From an uncultured Pseudomonadota bacterium (lineage in GTDB: Bacteria; Pseudomonadota; Gammaproteobacteria; Methylococcales; Methylomonadaceae): 9,111 nt of DNA. This document shows positions 1 through 4,354 of the stretch, in pieces. The DNA lies in assembly GCA_903904275.1 (NCBI GenBank), contig CAIVBX010000086.1, positions 1-9,111 of the forward strand. The letters are read 5' to 3'. A program made the position numbers and the translations under genes. Below the pieces are notes generated by a model. It saw only the letters and a program-made list of their open reading frames with translations, was not told the origin of the DNA and ran no database searches. The first letter of the stretch is position 1; each line of letters opens with the position of its first letter.

Positions 1-207
1 CCCTTTGTTTTACCTTCAACGCTTTCAATAACGAGCAGTTTGACCATTTGGGACGCGAGCGCGAGTCATTACACAATGAAAATGTTACTTGCGGCAACAA
101 TTGTCTTTATGCCGATTGTGATTGCCTATACGACTTGGGTTTATCGCATCATGCGTGGCAAAGTGACGATTGAACAAGTACAAGCAAATCAACACACAAT
201 GTATTAA
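1..207 (+). CDS. cydB: Cytochrome bd ubiquinol oxidase subunit II, C-terminal fragment (5' end outside window)
   Basis: Frame 1 is open from the first base to a TAA at 205-207 and encodes the last 68 residues of CydB. The visible sequence matches the CydB C-terminus as I know it from E. coli: a PFVLPS loop, then SSLTIWDASAS, a final membrane segment (about residues 28-50), and a short cytoplasmic tail ending NQHTMY (E. coli ends NTHSLY). CydB is the second large subunit of the inner-membrane bd-type quinol oxidase, which reduces O2 to water with high affinity and without pumping protons. cydA and most of cydB should lie to the left of the window. The next gene starts 2 nt after the stop and cydX follows that, so the operon continues. 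The fragment is cut only by the window edge and shows no damage. Confidence 0.95.
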   Translation, partial: PFVLPSTLSITSSLTIWDASASHYTMKMLLAATIVFMPIVIAYTTWVYRIMRGKVTIEQVQANQHTMY

Positions 208-209
208 AA

Positions 210-1190
210 ATGCGGCTTGTTTGGTTAATTTTTTTGATTTTAATTAGTCCATTCGCACGCGCTGAATGGACTTTAAAAGCAGATAATGCAGGTTATTATA
301 CTGATGACGTTGCATTATTTTCTGCAACGCGCCGACTTTCGCTAAAAGACGACCCGACGCAACCGAATATTGATAAAACAGGGCAAGGCAGTGATTTTGT
401 CTACGAACCCAGTTTAGAAGCGGAATGGACTAGTCATAATTCGCTTGGTGAAATTAGTTTTTCTGCCGATGCTGGTGGTTATGTTTTTACAAATCAAACT
501 AATTTTACGCACGGTTTATTTGATTTTGAATTAGCACAATCGTTTGAAACAGATACAAAATTGAGTTTGCATTACAACTATGTTCCAGATTTGTTTTTGG
601 GTAAAAATACGTTTATGCAACTAACAGGCGAAGAAACCGAACACGATGAAATTTTAACCAGTCATTATTGGTCGTTTCACATTGATCAAAAATTGAATGA
701 CGATTTTACGGTCAGATTATTAAGTCGTTATGGTTTGCGAAATTACAACCAACCATTTGTATATCGTGACACGCAATTTTGGACAATTGGTCCTCATCTT
801 GAGTGGGATATAAACGAAGACATTGCGCTTTTGATTGGTTATCACTACGAAAGAGGCAGCGCAGAACATCATCGCGTTACACATTTTGCCGATGATTTGT
901 CCTACACAAATCATTATGCTTCGGGCGAATTAAAAGTGAAATTGCTTGAAAAATTAACGGCAAATTTAATTTTTGATTATGAACACAATGCGTCTATGAG
1001 CAAGCAACCAGACGATGACCGTTTTGGTGCAAATGAAAATAGCTATCAAGGCGAACTTGAATTGGAATATGAATTAACGCCCGCAACACAACTCAAGTTA
1101 GGTTGGCAACACGGAAATCGAAAATTAAGTACAGAAATGACCAGCGTAAAAAATAATAACGTTTGGCTTGGGTTTGAATACAAATTTTAA
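210..1190 (+). CDS. Outer-membrane beta-barrel protein of unknown function, inserted between cydB and cydX
   Basis: A 326-residue protein. It has a clear Sec signal peptide: MRLVW, a hydrophobic core, and an ARA-E cleavage site after about residue 18. The mature part is rich in alternating polar/hydrophobic stretches typical of transmembrane beta-strands (for example KLSLHYNY, FTVRLLSRYGL, ALLIGYHYERG, LTANLIFDYEH, GELELEYEL, LKLGWQHG). It ends NVWLGFEYKF, and a C-terminal aromatic residue is the usual outer-membrane assembly signal. No lipobox and no catalytic motif were seen. The ATG is 2 nt after the cydB stop and has no obvious Shine-Dalgarno, so translational coupling to cydB is likely. 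cydX starts 18 nt downstream. Position implies co-expression with cytochrome bd, but no link to respiration can be read from the sequence itself. I do not recognise a named family; porin-like or envelope-structural roles are possible. Confidence 0.85.
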   Translation: MRLVWLIFLILISPFARAEWTLKADNAGYYTDDVALFSATRRLSLKDDPTQPNIDKTGQGSDFVYEPSLEAEWTSHNSLGEISFSADAGGYVFTNQTNFTHGLFDFELAQSFETDTKLSLHYNYVPDLFLGKNTFMQLTGEETEHDEILTSHYWSFHIDQKLNDDFTVRLLSRYGLRNYNQPFVYRDTQFWTIGPHLEWDINEDIALLIGYHYERGSAEHHRVTHFADDLSYTNHYASGELKVKLLEKLTANLIFDYEHNASMSKQPDDDRFGANENSYQGELELEYELTPATQLKLGWQHGNRKLSTEMTSVKNNNVWLGFEYKF

Positions 1191-1208
1191 TCAGTTGGGA
1201 GATAAATC

Positions 1209-1313
1209 ATGTGGTATTTTGCGTGGATTTTAGGGGTGAGTTTAGCGGCAGCATTAGCAATTATCAATTCAATGTGGCTAGAAATTGGAGAAGATACCGA
1301 TGCGGAGTATTAG
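1209..1313 (+). CDS. cydX: Cytochrome bd oxidase small subunit CydX
   Basis: A 34-residue single-pass membrane protein that begins MWYFAWILGVSLAAALAI and ends EIGEDTDAEY. The first nine residues are the same as E. coli CydX, followed by a hydrophobic helix (about residues 4-24) and an acidic C-terminal tail; E. coli CydX is 37 residues, so length fits. CydX binds the CydAB core in the inner membrane and is needed for stability and activity of the bd oxidase. The start is fixed by a good ribosome site (GGGAGA at 1197-1202, about 6-7 nt before the ATG). It is separated from cydB by the 981-bp beta-barrel gene, which is unusual. Its last 14 nt overlap the start of the following lipoprotein gene, and that gene's ribosome site lies inside cydX, indicating coupled translation. 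Confidence 0.95.
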   Translation: MWYFAWILGVSLAAALAIINSMWLEIGEDTDAEY

Positions 1314-1788
1314 CAAAAAATTATTACTAATAGGATTGTTCGCCACGTTTTTATTAAGTGCGTGTAATGAAACGCAACAGTCAAAACCTGCAACGCAATC
1401 CATTACAAAATACACCGCAACATCACTTTTATTTTCTGGAAAAGTGGAAACTAAAACGGGTAATGTTGACGCGCTTGACGGTGAAAATGTAGTGGTTTCT
1501 GCAAAAGTTGAAAATGGACGTTATCAATTAGAAATTCCTGCTCAAACAAAACTGCCGATTATCTTACGTTCGGATAATTTCATTTCTGTTGTGATTGATA
1601 CCGATGTGACGAATTATGACATCAACTCATTTACGACAAATATCGCGGCAAAAGCGAAATCGCTAGGCGGTTATACACGTCAAAATATGATTTTAGCTGC
1701 AAATGGTAGTGTTCATACGCCCGATGCAAATAAAACCAGTACAGGATGGCGCGGCGATACAACAACACAATATGGCGGCTGGCATTAA
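1300..1788 (+). CDS. Putative lipoprotein of the cyd operon, function unknown
   Basis: A 162-residue protein with a lipoprotein signal: positively charged MRSISKK, a hydrophobic stretch, then the lipobox L19-S20-A21-C22, so Cys22 is the predicted lipidated residue. The +2 residue is Asn rather than Asp, which under the E. coli Lol rule favours the outer membrane. The mature part begins with a Gln/Thr-rich linker. A middle region (about residues 45-100) looks beta-rich and resembles a small sandwich domain (GENVVVSAKVENGRYQLEIP). The tail is polar and Gly/Thr-rich, ending YGGWH. I chose ATG 1300 because GGAG at 1287-1290 sits 9 nt upstream and the lipoprotein signal starts there; a TTG at 1285 would add five residues and lies on that ribosome site. 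The gene overlaps cydX by 14 nt in another frame. No family was recognised and no enzymatic motif is visible. Confidence 0.8.
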   Translation: MRSISKKLLLIGLFATFLLSACNETQQSKPATQSITKYTATSLLFSGKVETKTGNVDALDGENVVVSAKVENGRYQLEIPAQTKLPIILRSDNFISVVIDTDVTNYDINSFTTNIAAKAKSLGGYTRQNMILAANGSVHTPDANKTSTGWRGDTTTQYGGWH

Positions 1789-1791
1789 AAA

Positions 1792-2136
1792 ATGAATCTG
1801 ACACAAATTAAATGTCTTGCTGTTTTTAGTATTTTCGCAATTATTGGTTTTGGTCCAATTTCACCAGGTTGCTTGATTGGAATGACTGTTGTTTTGATAC
1901 GTCCAATTTGGTTTTGGAATCTTATCGGAAATTTGTATAACAATCCGCAACCTTGCGAACTTAGCTTTTCAATTGAAGTAAAAAAAGCACGACAAAAAAC
2001 ATTTTTATTTTTATTTTGTCTATTCGTTATTGATATTGCACCTGTTCCTGTTACGCCAGTTATTGCTTTTTGTATTATTTTAGGCAGACCATTATGGTTT
2101 TATCAGATAGTTAAAAAAATCTATCAAGGTATGTAA
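1792..2136 (+). CDS. Small inner-membrane protein with an internal duplication, function unknown
   Basis: A 114-residue hydrophobic protein starting 3 nt after the lipoprotein stop, probably the last gene of the cyd operon. Two similar units can be aligned by eye: residues 12-49 (FSIFAIIGFGPISP, then IRPIWFWNLIGNLY) and residues 75-111 (FCLFVIDIAPVPVTP, then GRPLWFYQIVKKIY). Each is a hydrophobic helix or hairpin with a Pro-rich turn (PISP / PVPVTP), followed by an RPxWF motif and an amphipathic IxxIY-like end. A charged linker (about residues 56-70, SIEVKKARQK) joins them. The repeated RPxWF motif at the membrane border suggests a two-fold pseudo-symmetric membrane protein. It is not recognisably YbgE, the usual extra gene of the E. 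coli cyd operon, though the size is similar. No clear Shine-Dalgarno is present, so translation is likely coupled. Confidence 0.75.
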   Translation: MNLTQIKCLAVFSIFAIIGFGPISPGCLIGMTVVLIRPIWFWNLIGNLYNNPQPCELSFSIEVKKARQKTFLFLFCLFVIDIAPVPVTPVIAFCIILGRPLWFYQIVKKIYQGM

Positions 2137-2148
2137 TTACCTATTTTT
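2127..2148 (+). terminator. Weak candidate rho-independent terminator ending the cyd operon
   Basis: AGGTA at 2127-2131 and TACCT at 2138-2142 can form a 5-bp stem with a 6-nt loop, followed by ATTTTT at 2143-2148. The stem spans the stop codon of the small membrane protein gene, and the T-run reaches into the stop of the convergent response-regulator gene. The stem is short and not GC-rich, so this is a weak call. The convergent genes leave only 10 bp for any terminator. Confidence 0.3.
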
Positions 2149-2515
2149 AACGTAAAGCAATTTGTATGACTTCTTTTAATTCTTCTATCGTAAAAGGTTT
2201 GGTTAAGGTCGCTTTGACATCTAAAAGTTCGGCAGATGATAAATTGAAATCACTTGTCACAGCACGTCGTCCACCTGACATTGCGACAATCGGAATTGTA
2301 TTATTCAAATTCGTCATTTCGATAAGAAATTCAATACCATTTTTCCCAGGCATTAAAATATCCGTAATGATTAAGTCATATTTATATTCTTTATAAAATG
2401 AAATTCCCTCTTCACCATTTGTAGCGATTGTTACTTTGTGATTGTCTTGCTTTAACATCAACGTAAGCGCATCACGAATGATTTCGTCATCATCAATAAT
2501 TAAAATTTTTAGCAT
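2147..2515 (-). CDS. Single-domain response regulator (CheY-like receiver)
   Basis: A 122-residue protein that is a complete receiver domain and nothing else. The acidic pocket is D8-D9-D10 (ILIIDDDE), the phosphoacceptor is D52 in DLIITDILMPG, the switch Ser is S80 (VAMSGG), and the invariant Lys is K106 in TKPF. All key residues are present, so it should accept phosphate from a kinase or HPt domain. With no output domain it probably acts by protein contact, as CheY, Spo0F or DivK do. The ATG is supported by AGGA 8 nt upstream. It lies 92 nt downstream of the XRE gene on the same strand and may be co-transcribed with it; no convincing promoter was found in the gap. The HPt-containing kinases at 4355-9111 are plausible phosphodonors, by inference only. 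It converges with the cyd operon 10 bp away. Confidence 0.92.
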   Translation of the reverse strand: MLKILIIDDDEIIRDALTLMLKQDNHKVTIATNGEEGISFYKEYKYDLIITDILMPGKNGIEFLIEMTNLNNTIPIVAMSGGRRAVTSDFNLSSAELLDVKATLTKPFTIEELKEVIQIALR

Positions 2516-2604
2516 TGTTTTATTCCTTTTTAGGTTATCAATTGGTTAATTACTTTTTAATTAAGAAATTAAATTTTCTCTCAAACACTACCGTGCTTGA
2601 CATG

Positions 2605-2629
2605 GCATCATGCCATTGCAGCATGATGC
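2605..2629. repeat. Inverted repeat across the 3' end of the XRE gene
   Basis: GCATCATGC (2605-2613) and GCATGATGC (2621-2629) are exact reverse complements with a 7-nt loop, giving a 9-bp perfect stem. Each arm is also the core of its own near-perfect palindrome: TGGCAT-C-ATGCCA at 2603-2615 and CAGCAT-G-ATGCTG at 2619-2631. The stem includes the stop codon of the XRE gene (2608-2610). No T-run follows on either strand, so it is not a standard rho-independent terminator. It could stabilise the 3' end of the mRNA or be a protein-binding site. Confidence 0.6.
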
Positions 2630-3009
2630 TGATCCTGATTATTGGCTACCCAATGTGATATAGCCTCGTCAAAGGATTGTAAAAATACTTCAATATCCGC
2701 GATTTCCTTCTTTTTTTGGGGTTCAGGTAATCGTTTAAGCATCCGCAAAATTTGCAAATCCTCATCACTAAAACTCTCGTTTGGCGCACTTTTTTTAGAC
2801 ATTTCGCCCTCTCCTGTAATCAACCAATCCATATTTATGTCTGGATACGCGGCTTTTATTGCTTCAACCAGCCCCAAATTCAGGCAGCGAGTGCCGCTTT
2901 CAATCTCACTTAATGAACTTCTTGAGAAACCTATCAGCTCAGAAAATTCTTTTTGCGTCAATTGCTTAGACTTTCTTATCTGTGCCACACGTTGATTTGC
3001 TGCCGCCAT
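2608..3009 (-). CDS. XRE-family (Cro/CI-type) transcriptional repressor
   Basis: A 133-residue DNA-binding protein. Residues about 6-66 form an HTH_3/XRE domain: RVAQIRKSKQLTQKEFSELIG, then recognition helix SRSSLSEIESGTR, ending with the DWLITGEGEM signature common in phage-type repressors. Residues about 80-120 are predicted helical and charged (ILRMLKRLPEPQKKKEIADI), probably for dimerisation. There is no S24 peptidase domain, so it would not be cleaved by RecA as lambda CI is. The ATG at 3009 is supported by GGAG 7 nt upstream. It is transcribed divergently from the small HTH-like gene at 3108, across an intergenic region with a 19-bp perfect palindrome overlapping its own predicted promoter, which suggests autorepression and control of the divergent gene. 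The stop codon lies within a strong inverted repeat. Targets beyond this locus cannot be read from the sequence. Confidence 0.9.
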   Translation of the reverse strand: MAAANQRVAQIRKSKQLTQKEFSELIGFSRSSLSEIESGTRCLNLGLVEAIKAAYPDINMDWLITGEGEMSKKSAPNESFSDEDLQILRMLKRLPEPQKKKEIADIEVFLQSFDEAISHWVANNQDQHHAAMA

Positions 3010-3030
3010 TATGAATCTCCACTTTTATTT

Positions 3031-3045
3031 GCCGCGATTTGCGGC
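3031..3045 (-). promoter_or_regulatory. Short hairpin in the 5' leader of the XRE gene
   Basis: GCCGC and GCGGC flank a 5-nt loop (5-bp all-GC stem) between the predicted -10 element and the ribosome site of the XRE gene. In an AT-rich region this stands out and could affect leader stability or translation. It is small and could be incidental. Confidence 0.35.
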
Positions 3046-3052
3046 TAGACTA

Positions 3053-3080
3053 ATTTTAAATGTGATTAAGTTAATCACAA
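3053..3080 (-). promoter_or_regulatory. Predicted sigma70-type promoter of the XRE gene
   Basis: On the minus strand TTGTGA (plus 3075-3080, 4/6 match to TTGACA) and TAAAAT (plus 3053-3058, 5/6 match to TATAAT) are separated by 16 nt, placed 44 bp or more upstream of the XRE start codon. The 19-bp palindrome at 3061-3079 covers most of the -35 element and the spacer, so a bound repressor would block RNA polymerase. Prediction by eye only. Confidence 0.45.
3061..3079. promoter_or_regulatory. 19-bp perfect palindrome, likely operator of the divergent XRE/small-HTH pair
   Basis: TGTGATTAAGTTAATCACA consists of two 9-bp arms around a central G and is perfectly symmetric. It sits between two divergent regulatory genes, 52 bp from one start codon and 29 bp from the other, and overlaps the predicted -35 and spacer of the XRE promoter. 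A homodimeric HTH protein would bind such a site, most simply the XRE repressor. The TGTGA/TCACA ends recall a CRP site, but the 9-nt spacing is too long for the CRP consensus spacing of 6. Confidence 0.7.
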
Positions 3081-3107
3081 ATAGAACATAGAACAACGGG
3101 TTTTTAA

Positions 3108-3302
3108 ATGCAAAGCAAAAAAAATTTAATTCGAGTAGTGTTAAGCGGTTTTGTTTTGCAAGGAACAACGTTAAATAAATTTTGCAAAGCAAATGGAATT
3201 CGTCGTGCTTCAGCAGACAAGGCGTTGAAATTTCAGCGTAATGGTAAGGTAGCTCAAGAACTTAGACAACGCCTCGTCGAGGCATCAAAGGCGCAGTCGT
3301 AA
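3108..3302 (+). CDS. Small putative HTH DNA-binding protein, divergent from the XRE repressor
   Basis: A 64-residue basic protein. An initial segment (LIRVVLSGFVLQGTTLNKF) is followed by a helix-turn-helix-like stretch at about residues 21-42 (LNKFCKANGI, turn, RRASADKALKFQ) and a basic C-terminal helix (VAQELRQRLVEASK). This layout, with the phrase 'TLxxFCKxNGI' before a putative recognition helix, resembles small phage and genomic-island HTH proteins that often sit opposite a CI-like repressor in the Cro position. The similarity is from memory and not a firm family match. The ATG follows a weak GGG about 7 nt upstream. The gene is divergent from the XRE repressor and shares the palindromic operator. 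It converges with the HD-GYP gene 37 bp downstream. A DNA-binding role is inference. Confidence 0.7.
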   Translation: MQSKKNLIRVVLSGFVLQGTTLNKFCKANGIRRASADKALKFQRNGKVAQELRQRLVEASKAQS

Positions 3303-3339
3303 TGTAGATAGTAACTCTTTTGGTGGCACTTGTGTTTTA

Positions 3340-4353
3340 TTAAAATGTGTTATTTCGAAACATTAAATCTTCAAAAGACCATTGTTTTTTAATTTCAAGA
3401 ATATCAGGTAAGATTTTTTCAAATTTATCAACTAATCGTGGTTCAAAATGATGACCTGAACCTTTCTTAATTTCAGCAATAGAATCTTCGACCGTCCATG
3501 CTTTTTTGTAGGCTCTATCCATTGTGAGTGCATCAAAAACATCCGCTACAGCAACAATCCGCGCAGGTTCAGAAATTTGTTCACCTTTAAGACCTTGTGG
3601 ATAACCTGAACCGTCCCATTTTTCATGATGACAATAAGCAATTTCTGCTGCCATCTTGAAAATCGGCGCATTCCCACGATTTAATATGTCATAGCCCATT
3701 GTGGAATGCGTTTTCATGATTATCCATTCATCAGGTGTTAATTTATCAGGTTTCCGTAATATCGCGTCTGGAATACCAATTTTCCCTGTGTCGTGCATGG
3801 GAGCCGCTAATTCCAACAATTTACTTTTTTCAAAACTCCATCCACATTCATCCGCGAGTCTTACAGCATAAGCCGCCATCCGCCAAATATGAACATCCGT
3901 ATCGTTATCATTATAGTGACCTGCTGCGCCTAACATATAAATTGCTTCACGATAACTTTCTTCTAATTTTCCCGATTGAACTAATGACAAATGAAGACGA
4001 ACACGGGCGCGAACAACAGACGGCGAAAAAGGTTTTGTGATGTAATCCACTGCGCCAATTTCCAAGCCAGTTTCTTCGCTTAAATCACCACCCATCGCGG
4101 TGACAAAAATAATCGGAATATGTTCCGTTTTGGAATTTCGTTTTAATTGGCAACAAATTTCATAACCATCAAAATCAGGAAGTTGAATGTCTAATAAAAT
4201 AAGTGACGGATTATGCTTTTCTGCTGCAACTAATGCACTCGCGCCATCTTTTGCATAAACCAATTTATATTCGCTACTGAGTATTTCACGCATAACAGCT
4301 AAATTACTTGGTTCATCATCAACAACAAGAATAAGTGGTTCTAAGTTAAACAT
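3340..4353 (-). CDS. Response regulator with HD-GYP output (REC-HD-GYP), putative cyclic-di-GMP phosphodiesterase
   Basis: A 337-residue cytoplasmic protein. Residues 6-122 are a receiver: acidic pair D12-D13, phosphoacceptor D55 (LILLDIQLPDFDG), T85, and K107 in TKPF. Residues about 140-325 are an HD-GYP domain with H155, H187-D188 (HDTGKIGIP), H216, the signature HHEKWDGSGYP at 242-252, and D271 (VADVFDAL). All motifs of active HD-GYP phosphodiesterases, which hydrolyse cyclic-di-GMP to pGpG or GMP, are intact. There is no GGDEF or EAL domain. AGGAG lies 6 nt before the ATG, and only 1 nt separates the gene from the upstream hybrid kinase, so it is the last gene of the kinase operon. The natural inference is that the kinases phosphorylate D55 directly or through HPt. 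The architecture is common and resembles RpfG-type regulators. Confidence 0.93.
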   Translation of the reverse strand: MFNLEPLILVVDDEPSNLAVMREILSSEYKLVYAKDGASALVAAEKHNPSLILLDIQLPDFDGYEICCQLKRNSKTEHIPIIFVTAMGGDLSEETGLEIGAVDYITKPFSPSVVRARVRLHLSLVQSGKLEESYREAIYMLGAAGHYNDNDTDVHIWRMAAYAVRLADECGWSFEKSKLLELAAPMHDTGKIGIPDAILRKPDKLTPDEWIIMKTHSTMGYDILNRGNAPIFKMAAEIAYCHHEKWDGSGYPQGLKGEQISEPARIVAVADVFDALTMDRAYKKAWTVEDSIAEIKKGSGHHFEPRLVDKFEKILPDILEIKKQWSFEDLMFRNNTF

Positions 4354-4354
4354 T

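Noticed and set aside
1285..1299. TTG start for the lipoprotein gene
   Set aside because: The TTG overlaps the GGAG ribosome site that serves ATG 1300, and the lipoprotein signal peptide is cleaner from the ATG.
2166..2396. Plus-strand reading frame opposite the response regulator, and similar frames at 720-914, 2642-2995, 3735-4040, 5985-6194, 6435-6677 and 7226-7423
   Set aside because: Each lies antisense within a gene with strong domain evidence, and none has a recognisable motif or ribosome site of note.
2556..2584. Promoter for the response regulator
   Set aside because: TTGAGA on the minus strand is a fair -35, but the 17-nt-spaced hexamer ATTAAA is a poor -10 in a very AT-rich stretch. 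Co-transcription with the XRE gene is equally likely.
3061..3079. CRP or FNR binding site
   Set aside because: The TGTGA and TCACA arms are 9 nt apart instead of 6, and the FNR pattern TTGAT-N4-ATCAA is not met. A local repressor operator fits better.
2608..3302. Toxin-antitoxin pair (XRE antitoxin with a small toxin)
   Set aside because: The genes are divergent rather than in one operon, and the 64-residue protein looks DNA-binding, with no RelE, HipA or other toxin motif.
2608..3302. Prophage or integrative element
   Set aside because: Apart from the repressor-like pair there is no integrase, structural gene, tRNA or attachment repeat in the window.
3303..3339. Terminator between the small HTH gene and the HD-GYP gene
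   Set aside because: Only a CAC-TT-GTG three-base-pair hairpin before a short T-run is visible, which is too weak to call.
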